This document shows positions 8,602-19,839 of a DNA stretch of 64,000 nt, piece after piece (positions within the stretch are counted from its first letter, which is position 1; each line of letters begins with the position of its first letter). This stretch comes from Lysobacter capsici (GTDB lineage Bacteria; Pseudomonadota; Gammaproteobacteria; Xanthomonadales; Xanthomonadaceae). The stretch is taken from the NCBI RefSeq assembly GCF_014779555.2, contig NZ_CP094357.1, positions 4,154,001 to 4,218,000 on the forward strand. Direction: 5' to 3'. The position numbers and the translations under genes are program-made. The notes beneath the pieces are model-generated. The model was not told the origin of the DNA, made no database searches, and saw nothing but the letters and a program-made list of their open reading frames with translations.

Positions 8602-9501
8602 TTATTCGTCGTCCGGCCACTTCGGCATCGAAGGCGTCGACGCGCGCTTGGGCGCTTGTTGCGCGGCCACGGCCGCCCAGACCTTGAGGGCGTCGATGGT
8701 GGCGGCGACATCGTGCACGCGCAGCAGCTTGGCGCCGCGCTGGGCCGCGATCAGGTGCGCGGCCACCGAGCCCGCCACGCGATCGCGCGGATCGTCGCGG
8801 CCGGTGATCTGGCCGATGCTGCGTTTGCGCGAAAGTCCGGCCAATACCGGCACGCCGAGTTCGGCATAGCGTTCGAGCTGCGCGAGCAAGGTCAGGTTGT
8901 GCTGCAAGGTCTTGCCGAAACCGAAGCCGGGATCGACCACGATGCGCTTCTTGTCGATCCCGGCCATCTCGGCGGCGAAGATGCGCTCGGCCAGGAAACG
9001 ATGCACCTCGGACACCACGTCGTCGTAGCTCGGCTCTTGCTGCATCGAACGCGGCTCGCCCTGCATGTGCATGAGCACCACCGGGACGCCGAGCGATGCG
9101 GCCATGTCGAGCGCGCCGTCGCGGCGCAGGGCGTAGACGTCGTTGATCAGGCCGGCGCCGGCTTCGATCGCGGCGCGCATGACCTCGGGCTTGGAGGTGT
9201 CGATGCTGATCGGCAGCGCGGTTTCGCGCGCCAGGCGCTCGATCACCGGGATGGTGCGGCGCAGTTCTTCTTCGAGCGGCACCTCGTCGGCGCCGGGACG
9301 GGTGGATTCGCCGCCGATGTCGAGCGCGTCGGCGCCCTCTTCGGCCAGCCTGAGGCCGTGCGCGACCGCCGCCTCGGTCGTGTCGTGCGCGCCGCCGTCG
9401 GAGAACGAATCGGGCGTGACGTTGACGATGCCGAGCACGCGCGGGCGATCGAGCAACAGGCGGCGGCCGTTGCAGTCCAGGGTCGGGGCTAGGTCGAACA
9501 T
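8602..9501 (-). CDS. folP: Dihydropteroate synthase
   Basis: This 299-residue enzyme condenses dihydropterin pyrophosphate with p-aminobenzoate in folate synthesis and is the sulfonamide target. Visible signatures are GIVNVTPDSFSDGG near residue 24, DIGGESTRPGA, the SIDTSKPEV strand, and DPGFGFGKT for pterin and phosphate binding. The C-terminus has a short extension after the LRVHDVAA end of the TIM barrel. It lies downstream of ftsH, as in the usual rlmE-ftsH-folP order, separated by 282 bp with a terminator and a REP. Confidence 0.97.
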   Translation of the reverse strand: MFDLAPTLDCNGRRLLLDRPRVLGIVNVTPDSFSDGGAHDTTEAAVAHGLRLAEEGADALDIGGESTRPGADEVPLEEELRRTIPVIERLARETALPISIDTSKPEVMRAAIEAGAGLINDVYALRRDGALDMAASLGVPVVLMHMQGEPRSMQQEPSYDDVVSEVHRFLAERIFAAEMAGIDKKRIVVDPGFGFGKTLQHNLTLLAQLERYAELGVPVLAGLSRKRSIGQITGRDDPRDRVAGSVAAHLIAAQRGAKLLRVHDVAATIDALKVWAAVAAQQAPKRASTPSMPKWPDDE

Positions 9502-9667
9502 GGGCGGTTCCCAGGGGGCGTCGAGAACCCGAATGCTACCCGCTTGGCGTGGGCCGGGCCGGTCGCTAATGGCGGCGGCGCGGGTTGCGGGCGTGGCATC
9601 TCGCCTATGTGCGACGGGGGCTCTCGTTTTGCGGCCTGACTTGCTGCTTGCGTCGTTACGCCTGTTT

Positions 9668-9699
9668 CGCGGTCGCGGCTTGCGCCGCTCCTACAGGGG
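9668..9699 (-). repeat. Single REP element
   Basis: CGCGGTCGCGGCTTGCGCCG followed by CTCCTACAGGG, a lone REP arm between the ftsH terminator and folP. Confidence 0.75.
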
Positions 9700-9721
9700 A
9701 TGTGGGGAATCGTCGGGACGT

Positions 9722-9756
9722 GAAAAACAAAAACGCCGGGGAGTGCCCGGCGTTTT
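9722..9756 (-). terminator. Intrinsic terminator after ftsH
   Basis: The stem AACGCCGGG with loop GAGTG and CCCGGCGTT is followed, on the minus strand, by TTTTGTTTTT. It lies 28 bp past the ftsH stop, so folP probably has its own promoter or depends on read-through. Confidence 0.85.
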
Positions 9757-9783
9757 GTTGGAGCGCGTTGAACGCAACTTCGG

Positions 9784-11679
<1,896 letters not shown>

Positions 11680-11837
11680 GTATTTCCTACCCTGCGACCC
11701 CACCCGAAGTGGGAAGTCTCGTGTCCTCCGGCGCCTTGTGCGCCGGCGGTAACGCCCAGATTGCCATACAGCCACGCCGCGCACCTGCCGAGATTCGGCC
11801 GGTGGCAGCCTCGGCGCAATCACCCGATCGTCATGGA

Positions 11838-12485
11838 TCAGGTCATCGCCGCCTTCTTGCCCTGCGCCAGCGCGTACACCTCCGGCGACCGCTTGCGCGA
11901 CGCCGCCGGCTTGCGGATCGAGACCTTGGCGTAGCGACGGCGCAGTTCGCGCACGTAATCGTCGAAGCCCACGCCCTGGAACAGCTTGATCAGGAACGTG
12001 CCGTCGACCTTCAGATGCCGGTCGGCGAAATCCATCGCCAGCTCCGAAAGGTGCATCGCTCGCGGCAGGTCCACCGCGTCCACACCGCTCATATTGGGGG
12101 CCATGTCGGACAGAACAAGGTCCACCGGCTGCCCGCCCACGCTGGTCTCCAGCTGGGCCAGGACCTCGTCTTCACGGAAATCGCCGAGGATGAACTCGAC
12201 CCCGGCCAAGCCGGGCATGTCCAGGATGTCCAGGGCGATGACCCGGCCGGGCTGGCGCGGGTTCAGCCGGTCCAGCTCGCTGCGCAGCCATTGCGACCAG
12301 CCGCCCGGGGCGGCGCCCAGGTCGACCACGATCATCCCGGGCTTGAGCAGACGGTCGCGTTCGACCAGTTCCTCGAGTTTGTAGGCCGCGCGCGAGCGCA
12401 AGCCTTCGGCCTTGGCCTTCTTTACGAAGGGGTCGGAGAAGTGTTCCTTGAGCCAGCGCTGGCTGGATTTGCTTCGGGTCGCCAT
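11838..12485 (-). CDS. rlmE: 23S rRNA (uridine-2'-O)-methyltransferase RlmE
   Basis: This 215-residue SAM-dependent enzyme methylates U2552 in the ribosomal A loop. It begins [15 protein letters not shown], the family start; the open frame continues upstream through repeats, so the longer version is rejected. Motif I is [14 protein letters not shown], and SDMAPNMSG carries the catalytic Asp of the K-D-K-E set. The partner Lys residues are in FVKKAKAEG and FLIKLFQG. It is upstream of ftsH and divergent from yhbY, as in Escherichia coli. Confidence 0.97.
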   Translation of the reverse strand: MATRSKSSQRWLKEHFSDPFVKKAKAEGLRSRAAYKLEELVERDRLLKPGMIVVDLGAAPGGWSQWLRSELDRLNPRQPGRVIALDILDMPGLAGVEFILGDFREDEVLAQLETSVGGQPVDLVLSDMAPNMSGVDAVDLPRAMHLSELAMDFADRHLKVDGTFLIKLFQGVGFDDYVRELRRRYAKVSIRKPAASRKRSPEVYALAQGKKAAMT

Positions 12486-12563
12486 GAGCGGGCGGCCGTC
12501 CCGGTAGGGGTTAGGGACGCCATGATACCCTGAGCGCCCTTTACGCTTAGTACGTGTGACCCG

Positions 12564-12869
12564 ATGCCCACCCTGTTGACCTCCGCCCAGACCCGTTTCC
12601 TGCGCGGACAGGCCCACGACCTCAAGGCCATGCTGCAGGTCGGCGGCAAGGGCATTACCGATGCGCTGCTGGCCGAAATCGACCATGCGCTCGAGCACCA
12701 CGAGCTGATCAAGGTCAAGGTCGGCGCCGACGACCGCGAGGTCCGCGACGCCATGATCGCCGACATAGCTGAACGGACCGGCTCGGCCCTGGTCCAGCGG
12801 ATCGGCCACACCGCCGTGCTGTACCGCCCGAGCAAGGAAAAGCGCCAGATCGTGTTGCCGAGGTCTTGA
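12564..12869 (+). CDS. yhbY: YhbY-type CRM-domain RNA-binding protein
   Basis: This 101-residue protein is a single CRM (CRS1-YhbY) domain, with [18 protein letters not shown] at residues 14-31 containing the GGKG-type loop, and [14 protein letters not shown] near the C-terminus. Family members associate with pre-50S ribosomal particles. The gene is divergent from the rRNA methyltransferase rlmE with 78 bp between starts, which must hold both promoters. Length is normal for the family. Confidence 0.93.
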   Translation: MPTLLTSAQTRFLRGQAHDLKAMLQVGGKGITDALLAEIDHALEHHELIKVKVGADDREVRDAMIADIAERTGSALVQRIGHTAVLYRPSKEKRQIVLPRS

Positions 12870-12874
12870 TGAAG

Positions 12875-12969
12875 CCGGGAATGGGGAATCGGGAATAGGG
12901 AATCGGAAAGCCTCCCGCCCTGCTCCGCTCCGGTTTTGCCGATTCCCGATTCCCCATTCCCGATTCCCG
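12875..12969. repeat. GGGAATC-rich inverted repeat
   Basis: Roughly 32-bp arms made of GGGAATC and GGGAATAG steps (12875-12906) and the complementary ATTCCCG steps (12939-12969) can form a long hairpin between yhbY and the next gene. Related heptamer runs appear at 22318 and 24218. Confidence 0.8.
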
Positions 12970-12974
12970 CCCCA

Positions 12975-13349
12975 ATGCAACTGACCCTGGAACGCCCCGA
13001 CCACGAATTCTTCCTGCGCGGGGCCGACGGCCAGGTCGCGCTGGTCAACGACCGGCGGCTGCAGCGCAGTTTCGTCCTCGCCCCGAACCGGCTGATCGAG
13101 GACTGGGCGGTCAGCGACGTGCGCGCCCTGACCATCGACGACCTGGAACCGCTGTTCGCGCTGGAGCCGGAGCTGATCGTGCTCGGCGGCGGCGCCGCCC
13201 AGGTCTTTCCGCCCGCCGCGACCCTGGCCGCCTGCCTGCGCCGCGGGGTCGGGCTGGAAACCATGACCAATTCGGCCGCCGCGCGCACCTTCAACGTGCT
13301 GGCCGGCGAAGGCCGCAAAGTGGTCGCGGGGTTCGTGCTGGGCGCGTGA
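12975..13349 (+). CDS. Mth938-like (DUF498) domain protein
   Basis: This 124-residue protein begins [13 protein letters not shown]. The body matches the Mth938/DUF498 fold: [10 protein letters not shown], then [14 protein letters not shown], then [19 protein letters not shown], a conserved cleft. Bacterial members have no proven role; the mitochondrial relative NDUFAF3 helps assemble complex I. Start ATG 12975 was preferred to one 39 bp upstream, which would encode the hairpin repeat. It follows yhbY on the same strand. Confidence 0.85.
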   Translation: MQLTLERPDHEFFLRGADGQVALVNDRRLQRSFVLAPNRLIEDWAVSDVRALTIDDLEPLFALEPELIVLGGGAAQVFPPAATLAACLRRGVGLETMTNSAAARTFNVLAGEGRKVVAGFVLGA

Positions 13350-13415
13350 GCCGGCGCGGTGCCCGTTCGAGGCGAACCACCCATGCCGCGCCCGATACCT
13401 ATCCCACGGTTCCGA

Positions 13416-13504
13416 CTGCAGGAGCGACGCGAGTCGCGACCGCGACCTCGGGGCTGCGTCGAAACTGTGAGGCCGCGGTCGCGACTTGCGTCGCTCCTAC
13501 AGGG
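13416..13504. repeat. REP pair
   Basis: Two convergent REP arms (13416-13445 and 13473-13504) of a slightly different subtype, GGAGCGACGCGAGTCGCGAC, lie directly before the M15 peptidase gene. This shows that the long open frame there cannot start at its first ATG. Confidence 0.85.
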
Positions 13505-13528
13505 GGCTGCCGGGAGAACGTCGAGGGC

Positions 13529-14164
13529 TTGAGCGCTCGCTTTGCCGCGGCGCGGCTTTTGCCGTTGCTCGTGGCGATTGCGATCGCCGGCTGTCGCGCG
13601 CCCTCGCCCAGCGAACGCTACGAACGGTGGCTCGCGGACGGCCAACGCGAGAAAGTCGCCGAATACCGCGGTTACTTGCGCGCTCAAGGCCTTGCCGAAC
13701 TCCCGCCGATGCAGCAGTTGCTGCGTTCCGGACGACGTTGGCGCCGATGCGGCGCGGCCGAGTTCGCGCTGCCACCGAAACCGATGTGGCCCGAGACCGC
13801 GCGCACGCTGCGCTTGATCGCCGACTTGCGCGCCGCGGGCTTGCTCGAAGGCGTCGAAATCACGTCCGGGTATCGCAATGCGGCCTTGAACCGCTGCGAA
13901 GGCGGCAGTTCGCGCAGCCGCCACATGAGCGGCGGCGCCTACGACTTCGACCTCGCCCGCGATGCGGATACGCAAGCGCTGTGCGACTTCTGGCGTCGTC
14001 GCGGTCCGGCGAGCGGCTTCGGGCTCGGGTTTTACGACGCGCGCCATCTGCACATCGACACCGCCGGGTTCCGCACCTGGGGCGAGGACTACACGTACCG
14101 GACATCGCAGTGCGTGCCCGGCGCGCGCCTGAAACACGATGCGAACCAACCCGACGCCCCATGA
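13529..14164 (+). CDS. Peptidase M15-family lipoprotein (D-Ala-D-Ala carboxypeptidase-like)
   Basis: Read from the TTG at 13529 this is a 211-residue lipoprotein: a signal segment ending in lipobox IAGC, then a peptidase M15-type domain. The zinc-site signatures are visible: SRHMSGGAYDFD (His and Asp ligands) and RHLHID (third His). M15 enzymes cleave D-Ala peptide bonds in peptidoglycan; here action at the outer membrane or periplasm is inferred. The frame is open 183 bp further upstream, but that part crosses the REP pair. The TTG start is likely but unproven. Confidence 0.75.
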   Translation: MSARFAAARLLPLLVAIAIAGCRAPSPSERYERWLADGQREKVAEYRGYLRAQGLAELPPMQQLLRSGRRWRRCGAAEFALPPKPMWPETARTLRLIADLRAAGLLEGVEITSGYRNAALNRCEGGSSRSRHMSGGAYDFDLARDADTQALCDFWRRRGPASGFGLGFYDARHLHIDTAGFRTWGEDYTYRTSQCVPGARLKHDANQPDAP

Positions 14165-14342
14165 CGCGCGGCATCGCCCAGCGGGCCGGCATCCAGCCGC
14201 GGCGCGTTCCGCCACCGCCGTAAAGACGCGCGGGTAGTCAGAACCTCATCTCCCCGGTCAGGCCAACTTCGATAGTCGATGGCGAGTAGCCAGTCGACTC
14301 CCGCAGCCGTTCTTGCGAATCAGCGAGCGCCGCCGATCGCGG

Positions 14343-15536
14343 TCAATCCGATTTCCGGCGCAGCGAGTAGCTATAAGAGTCGGTCCGCAAATGCAGGATG
14401 GTCTTGCTGATCGGCGCGTAGACGATGCGCACCGCGTCTTCTGGCAGCAGCGCATGGAACAAGCGGTGTTCAACCACGAACACGATCGTCCGCGGCGGCG
14501 ACTCATCGACCGTCACCGTGATGAAGCACAAGGGGCTGCCGCTTTCGGAGCTCTCGGCACGCATGTGGCTGATGCGGCCGCGGATGCTGAGCTTGATCCC
14601 CCTATCGAGATCGGCCTGCAATTTGTCGTCTTCGTTCGACACGACGAAAACCATCAGCGCCGCCGCCAGCACAGCGGCAACGACAATGACCGCGATCGCT
14701 CCTGCGCCCATGTCCTTCACGTCGGCCAACATCAGTACCGCCACGAAAATCAGGCCTACGCCCAGCAAAGCGACCATTCCGCAGCCGCCCGTCCGCCTCG
14801 GGGCCAAGGTATCGCGCTCGTGTTTGTTGAGCGTTCCGGTTTGGCGCGGCGGCGTGTCTTCGATGCTCGCGGCGACTTCGGAGAGAGGCGCTGCGGACGC
14901 CTGCTGGAGATCGGGATCCGATGACGCGGACAAGGTTTTCCGCCGCAACGCCCGCGCCGCATCGCGCTGCGCCCTGCGCTGTTGCAAACGCGAATCGGCT
15001 GAACTGTTGGGCTCCAGCGCGGCCTGCAGAGCCAAGTCCGGCGCGGCGAAATCGTACTCGCATCCCACCGCGACGACGCTGATGACGGTCTTGCTGGCCG
15101 GCGCGTAGGCGACACGGACTTGCTCGCCGTATTCAACCTCGAAGAACACGAGGTCTTGCGGGGTGAATTCGAGCGAGCACGGCGGCGTTTCCTCGGTCCG
15201 CAGCTCGATGCGGCAGCGCGATTGCTCGCCGTCATGAGCTACCTTCGTTACCGTCGCCACGGCGAGCCGCTTGATGCCGCCGTCCATGTCTGCCTGAAGG
15301 TTCGCGTTGGTGGCCCAGCTGACCAGCGCCGTCAATGCCGCCAGTGCGAGGCCAGCGACTACGGCCACCGCGATCAAGAAAGCGCCGTAACGCTCCCACG
15401 TCGTCCACACCATTAACAGCGTGATCACGACGATCGCTATCGCACCCAACACGCCGTTGGACTTGAGCGCATCCAGGCGAGCGATCTCGTCCTGGCTCAG
15501 CGGCTGCGTCTTGTTTTCCTCCGACGATGCCGTCAT
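14343..15536 (-). CDS. Membrane protein with two copies of an unnamed module
   Basis: I do not recognise the family. The 397 residues contain two repeats of one layout: a hydrophobic pair (about residues 27-76 and 251-295), a LQAD-D-GIK motif, a beta-rich stretch, and an R(V/I)(A/V)YAP-SKT motif. A polar, Arg/Ala-rich linker with DTPPRQTG joins them. The neighbour at 15533 holds a third copy. Start MTASSEENK overlaps that gene's stop by 4 bp, so the two are co-translated. The function is unknown; a membrane-tethered sensor or scaffold is possible. Confidence 0.7.
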   Translation of the reverse strand: MTASSEENKTQPLSQDEIARLDALKSNGVLGAIAIVVITLLMVWTTWERYGAFLIAVAVVAGLALAALTALVSWATNANLQADMDGGIKRLAVATVTKVAHDGEQSRCRIELRTEETPPCSLEFTPQDLVFFEVEYGEQVRVAYAPASKTVISVVAVGCEYDFAAPDLALQAALEPNSSADSRLQQRRAQRDAARALRRKTLSASSDPDLQQASAAPLSEVAASIEDTPPRQTGTLNKHERDTLAPRRTGGCGMVALLGVGLIFVAVLMLADVKDMGAGAIAVIVVAAVLAAALMVFVVSNEDDKLQADLDRGIKLSIRGRISHMRAESSESGSPLCFITVTVDESPPRTIVFVVEHRLFHALLPEDAVRIVYAPISKTILHLRTDSYSYSLRRKSD

Positions 15537-16165
15537 GGCGAGGTGCCCGCCCCGACCTTGTCTGGATCCGGACGCCGGCCATAGCGGCAATGCTCGGTCC
15601 TCAACTGAAGGATCGTCTTGCTGAGCGGAACATAGGCGATGCGCACTAGGTCGTCCTGCTTGACCTGCAGGTACAAGCGCTTTTCCACGAAGAATTTGAT
15701 CTGTCGCGAAGGCGTTTCATCGATGGCCACGGTGAGGATGCCTGGACCGGTGGTCTCTTCGGAATCCATGCGGATGATGCGGCCCGAGGCGATCAACTTG
15801 ATGCCCGCATCCAGGTCGGACTGCAGCTTGCCGTCCTCTTTCCGGATCATGAAACCCACCGCGGCCAGAAGGCAGACGACGCCCGCCGCGATGCCCGCGA
15901 CAGCACCCATGTCGAGGGTGAAAATTCCGCCCAGACCCAGGCAGATCGCAATGATCAGAGCCATCGCGCCCAGAAAGCCGATGATTCCGCTGCAGCCCTC
16001 GCGCATGGAGGCCAACACCACCGTGTCGTGCATGCTGAGCGGCCGGGTCAGGATTTGCCCCGACCTGCCATCGCTGTCGTCCGCGACGTCCCATTGAAGA
16101 TCGTCGCCCTCTTCGAACGAGTCCGGCGGCGGCTCGATCTGGGCTTCATCCGGCGGTGTCGACAT
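15533..16165 (-). CDS. Membrane protein with one copy of the same module
   Basis: This 210-residue protein has an acidic N-terminus, two adjacent hydrophobic segments (about 58-80 and 84-106), then LQSDLDAGIKLIASGRI, a beta-rich part with IDETPSRQIKFFVEKRLY, and VRIAYVPLSKTILQLRT. These motifs align with both halves of the next gene's product, showing an ancestral duplication. The two genes overlap by 4 bp. The family was not recognised. Two alternating hydrophobic stretches suggest a hairpin in the inner membrane with a soluble C-terminal domain. Confidence 0.7.
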   Translation of the reverse strand: MSTPPDEAQIEPPPDSFEEGDDLQWDVADDSDGRSGQILTRPLSMHDTVVLASMREGCSGIIGFLGAMALIIAICLGLGGIFTLDMGAVAGIAAGVVCLLAAVGFMIRKEDGKLQSDLDAGIKLIASGRIIRMDSEETTGPGILTVAIDETPSRQIKFFVEKRLYLQVKQDDLVRIAYVPLSKTILQLRTEHCRYGRRPDPDKVGAGTSP

Positions 16166-16344
16166 GCTGATCCTTCAGGCGGTTTCGCCGGCTTATTCTG
16201 CACCGATCCGGCCCACCGCATGCTGGCGGCGAGAAATGATCGTTCGATGCCGCCGAGCGGCTCGCGGGCGGATGCGTCCGCGTTCGAACATCGAGCCGCG
16301 GCGTACCGTCAAACAGCAGAGGCGGCAACGATGCGCGTCGACAC

Positions 16345-16638
16345 CTAAAGCGGCGCCAGCCCCAACTGCGACAGTTTTCGCGCCATGCCTTCGGGCGTAT
16401 TGAGCGTATGCAAGCAACCGCCGTCGGCCCGCCGATACGAGATCAAACCGCCATCGGTCAGCCACGCGACCAGAATCGCGTCGCGCGCCAAGGCGCTGCG
16501 GTGTTCGGACACGGGAATATCGGAACCAAGCAGGTCTGCGGGCATCAGCGCGGGATCGGCCTGCTTGAGCACGAACCGGCCCGGACAGTCGACGATGTCG
16601 GTCCATGGCCAGGCCGCTTTCACAGTCGCGAAATCCAT
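16345..16638 (-). CDS. Hypothetical protein
   Basis: This 97-residue protein is unrecognised. It has a Trp-rich start (AAWPWTDI), an LKQADPALMPADLLGSDIP segment and no signal peptide or membrane segment. It begins 40 bp after the nlpD stop on the same strand and may be co-transcribed. The position just after nlpD is where rpoS lies in enterics, but this protein bears no resemblance to a sigma factor. Reading frame and codon bias (G/C at third positions) look genuine. Confidence 0.6.
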   Translation of the reverse strand: MDFATVKAAWPWTDIVDCPGRFVLKQADPALMPADLLGSDIPVSEHRSALARDAILVAWLTDGGLISYRRADGGCLHTLNTPEGMARKLSQLGLAPL

Positions 16639-16678
16639 GGGCTCGCCCGGCGCCCCGCGACGGCGGGTGCGCGATCGG

Positions 16679-17491
16679 TTATTTCGCCGGCAGGTACAAC
16701 AACGGATCGACCGGCTTGGCGTTGTAGCGCACTTCGAAATGCAGCATGTCGCGCGCGGCGCCGCTGCGGCCCATCTCGGCGATCTGTTCGCCGGCCTTCA
16801 CCAACTGGCCTTCGTTGACCAGACGCTTGCGGTTGTGGCCATAGGCCGACAGCCACTGCTCGTTGTGCTTGACGATGATCAGTTCGCCGTATCCGACCAG
16901 ACCGGTGCCCGAATACACCACCACGCCATCGGCCGCGGCGCGCACCGGGGTGCCGCTGGCGCCGCCGATGTCGACGCCCTGCTTGGTCGGTTCGTTGGCG
17001 ACGTAGCGGCCCAGCAGCGGACCGTCGGCCGGCCAGCGCCAGCGGATGCCGCTGTTGATCGGCGCGGCCGGGGTCGGCGCGGGCGTGCTGGTGCGCGGCG
17101 GCGTGGTGCCGGCCGACGACGAACCCGAGGACGCCGGCGGGCGGCTGCCGTTGGACGGGTACAGGCGCAGGCGCTGGCCCGGATACAGGTTGTACGGCGG
17201 CGACAAGTTGTTCCAGGCGGCCAGGTCGGCCAGCTGGATGCCGTTGTTGGCGGCGATGCGGTACAGGCCTTCGCCGCGCTGCACGGTGTAGGTGGCGCCG
17301 TACTTGGGCTTGGACGCCGGCTGCGACGGGGTGGACGGGCGCGAGCCGCCGGGACGCGCCGACGTGCCCGGACGGCTGTGGCCGCCGCGCGAGGGCTCGC
17401 GCACGACCGTGCTCGAACAACCGATCAGGGCGAGCGCGGCCAGCACGCAAGCGGCCATCGCCAGGGTCGGGGTTCGGGTCGTGTGGGTCAT
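16679..17491 (-). CDS. nlpD: NlpD-like lipoprotein with LysM and degenerate LytM domains
   Basis: This 270-residue lipoprotein has lipobox IGCS near residues 23-26, a Pro/Ser-rich linker, a LysM domain (YTVQRGEGLYRIA), then a LytM (M23-type) domain. Two zinc ligands are missing: the usual H-x-G-x-D reads KQGVD, and the usual HLH reads MLH. This matches the known role of NlpD-class proteins as activators of amidases rather than enzymes. It sits downstream of surE-pcm-yqaA. Confidence 0.9.
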   Translation of the reverse strand: MTHTTRTPTLAMAACVLAALALIGCSSTVVREPSRGGHSRPGTSARPGGSRPSTPSQPASKPKYGATYTVQRGEGLYRIAANNGIQLADLAAWNNLSPPYNLYPGQRLRLYPSNGSRPPASSGSSSAGTTPPRTSTPAPTPAAPINSGIRWRWPADGPLLGRYVANEPTKQGVDIGGASGTPVRAAADGVVVYSGTGLVGYGELIIVKHNEQWLSAYGHNRKRLVNEGQLVKAGEQIAEMGRSGAARDMLHFEVRYNAKPVDPLLYLPAK

Positions 17492-17588
17492 GCCTGTCCT
17501 CGTGCCGCGGCGATCGTCGCGCCGATCGCCTCGGGTTAATTCCTGAATTGGGTGCAGCCGTCGCGAACAGTCTGGCGGCAGGCGCGGC

Positions 17589-18200
17589 TTATTGCTGTGA
17601 ACGCCACACCAGCCAGGCGATCGCGCCGGCCACGATCAACGTGGCGATCCAGCCGATCGGCTCGATATAGCGCCGCAGCGCCTGCTCGGCGCGTTCGCCG
17701 CCGATGCGGATCGCTAGCGCCAGCAGGTACACACGCTTGCCGCGGCCGATCAACATGCTCGGGATGTATTGCAGCATAGGCACGCCGACGATGCCCGACG
17801 CCCAGGTGAACACCTTCATCGGAATCGGCATGAAACCGCCGAGCACCAGGAAGGTGAACACCGCCCAGGGCGACTCGACCATCTTGGCCTGGACCGTGGC
17901 GATGCCCGCCTCGATGCTGGTCAGCATGCCCAGCGAGGCGAACACCGGCTTGAGCGCTTCGAACGCGTAGTGGCCCAGCGCATAACCGACCAGCGCGCCG
18001 GCCATCGAGCCGATCAGGCTCAAGGTCGCGAACCAGAACGCGCGCCGCGGCTGGGCGACGCACATCGGCGCGAGCATCACCTCCGGCATCACCGGAAAGA
18101 TGATCGCCTCGATGAAGCTCAGGCCGGTGAGGTAGGCCGGGGCGTGCTTGTGCCGGGCCCAGGTGATGGTGCGCTCGTAGAGCGGTCCGAAGATCTTCAA
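17589..18200 (-). CDS. YqaA/DedA-like membrane protein
   Basis: This 203-residue membrane protein starts MKIFGPLYERTI, with FIEAIIFPVMPEVMLAPM near residues 29-46, the SNARE-associated/DedA-type signature of YqaA proteins, and about four to five hydrophobic segments. Family members are proposed lipid flippases or scramblases. It lies between pcm and nlpD, the usual Xanthomonadaceae order, 25 bp after the pcm stop. Confidence 0.88.
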   Translation of the reverse strand: MKIFGPLYERTITWARHKHAPAYLTGLSFIEAIIFPVMPEVMLAPMCVAQPRRAFWFATLSLIGSMAGALVGYALGHYAFEALKPVFASLGMLTSIEAGIATVQAKMVESPWAVFTFLVLGGFMPIPMKVFTWASGIVGVPMLQYIPSMLIGRGKRVYLLALAIRIGGERAEQALRRYIEPIGWIATLIVAGAIAWLVWRSQQ

Positions 18201-18225
18201 ATCGTGCCTCTGTCGCGAATCGTGT

Positions 18226-18906
18226 TCAGTCGATCATGCCCGACAGCAGCGGCACGAAGACCACCGGCGCGAGCGTGTGTTGGCTGATGGTGCCGTCGGC
18301 ATCCTTGCGCAGCTTGAGCAGCGACTGCGACGAAGCCGCGCCGACCGGCGCGATCAAGGTGCCGTTGGGCGCGAGCTGATCGGTGAGCGCGTCGACCAGC
18401 GCGGGCGCGGCGGCGGTGACGATGATCGCGTCGAACGGGCCGTTCTCGGGCCAGCCGATGCGGCCGTCGTCGTGCTTGCTGCGCACGTTGAGACCGAGCT
18501 GGCGAAAGCGCTTGCGCGCGGTGCGCAGCAGTTCGCCGATGCGTTCGACGGTGTGCACTTCCAGGCCCAGCGCGGCCAGGATCGCGGCCTGATAGCCCGA
18601 ACCGGTGCCGATTTCGAGCACCTTGCCGGGAATGCCGTCCTCCAGCAACGCCTCGGTCATCTTGGCCACCACCCACGGCTGGGAAATGGTCTGGCCGTGG
18701 CCGATCGGCAAGGCGGTGTCTTCGTAGGCGCGCATCGCCAGCGCTTCGTCGACGAACAGATGGCGCGGCACGGTGCGGATCGCGTTGAGCACGCGCTCGT
18801 CGCGCAGGCCCGATTCGCGCAGGCGCTCGACCAGGCGGTCGCGCACCCGCTGCGAGGTCAGGCCGCTGCCGATCGCTTCGGGCTGCAGACGCATGCGCTG
18901 GATCAT
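18226..18906 (-). CDS. pcm: Protein-L-isoaspartate O-methyltransferase
   Basis: This 226-residue enzyme repairs isoaspartyl residues using SAM. Motif I is [16 protein letters not shown], preceded by [15 protein letters not shown], the conserved substrate-site segment, and followed by [16 protein letters not shown]. Start ATG 18906 overlaps the surE stop by 4 bp (ATGA). A second ATG lies 12 bp downstream. Length is typical. The surE-pcm pair is a conserved survival operon. Confidence 0.96.
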   Translation of the reverse strand: MIQRMRLQPEAIGSGLTSQRVRDRLVERLRESGLRDERVLNAIRTVPRHLFVDEALAMRAYEDTALPIGHGQTISQPWVVAKMTEALLEDGIPGKVLEIGTGSGYQAAILAALGLEVHTVERIGELLRTARKRFRQLGLNVRSKHDDGRIGWPENGPFDAIIVTAAAPALVDALTDQLAPNGTLIAPVGAASSQSLLKLRKDADGTISQHTLAPVVFVPLLSGMID

Positions 18907-19703
18907 CGCGGCCGCTCCGCGCCCGACGCCGCGCCATCGAGCGCGCCGGCCAGGCCGCCGACCCAGCTGGCGACCTGCTCCAGGGCCTGATAACGGGTCA
19001 GATCGACGTGGATCGGGGTGATCGAGATATTGCCGGTGCGCACCGCGTTGAAATCGGTGCCCGGGCCGGCATCGGCCTCGGCGCCGGCCGCGCCGATCCA
19101 CCACCACTGGCGGCCGCGCGGGTCTTGTTGCTGCACGCAGGCTTCGGCGCGATGGCGATTGCCCAGGCGGCTGACTTCGAACCCGGCGATCTCGCTCCAC
19201 GGCAGATCGGGCACGTTGACGTTGAGAATGGTGTCGGCCGGCAGCGGGTCGGTGCGCAGACGGGCGATGATCTCGACCGCGGCGCGCGCGGCGCTTTCGT
19301 AGTGACGGCCGACGTGGTCGGCGGTCGCCAGCGAGACCGCGACCGCGGGCAGGCCGAGGAAGCGGCCTTCCATCGCCGCGGCGACGGTGCCCGAATAGAT
19401 CACGTCGTCGCCCATGTTGGCGGTGTTGTTGATGCCCGACACGACGATGTCGGGCTCGACCTCGAGCATGCCGGTGATCGCCACGTGCACGCAGTCGGTC
19501 GGCGTGCCGTAGACGCGCCAGGTGCTGTCGTCGAGCTTGCTCACGCGCACCGGCATGTCCAGGGTCAGCGAATTGCTCGCGCCGGAGCGGTCGCGGTCGG
19601 GCGCGACCACCAGCACTTCGTGACCGGCCTCGCGCAGGCCCTGGGCGAGGATGCGAATGCCGGGGGCGTCGACACCGTCGTCGTTGGAGACCAATACGCG
19701 CAT
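18903..19703 (-). CDS. surE: 5'/3'-nucleotidase SurE
   Basis: This 266-residue phosphatase starts [15 protein letters not shown], with the divalent-metal Asp-Asp pair. Further conserved blocks are [17 protein letters not shown] and [20 protein letters not shown]. SurE hydrolyses nucleoside monophosphates in stationary phase and stress. The open frame extends 138 bp further upstream without SurE similarity and is not used. It is the first gene of surE-pcm-yqaA-nlpD, divergent from a luxR-type gene 136 bp away. Confidence 0.97.
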   Translation of the reverse strand: MRVLVSNDDGVDAPGIRILAQGLREAGHEVLVVAPDRDRSGASNSLTLDMPVRVSKLDDSTWRVYGTPTDCVHVAITGMLEVEPDIVVSGINNTANMGDDVIYSGTVAAAMEGRFLGLPAVAVSLATADHVGRHYESAARAAVEIIARLRTDPLPADTILNVNVPDLPWSEIAGFEVSRLGNRHRAEACVQQQDPRGRQWWWIGAAGAEADAGPGTDFNAVRTGNISITPIHVDLTRYQALEQVASWVGGLAGALDGAASGAERPR

Positions 19704-19839
19704 GAGACTCCGCAAGTAAAAAGCTGGCAAACCAGCCCCGGATGATACCCGATATGGCCGGCGCCCCCGCGCCGCACGCGGCGGCCGAGCGGCGTTATGA
19801 TGAGCCCACGACCGCCGGGACGCAGGTACACAGCACGGC

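Noticed and set aside
13346-13528. N-terminal extension of the M15 peptidase from the upstream ATG
   Set aside because: It would translate the REP pair and displace the lipoprotein signal.
16345-16638. rpoS following nlpD
   Set aside because: The 97-residue product has none of the sigma factor regions 2 or 4.
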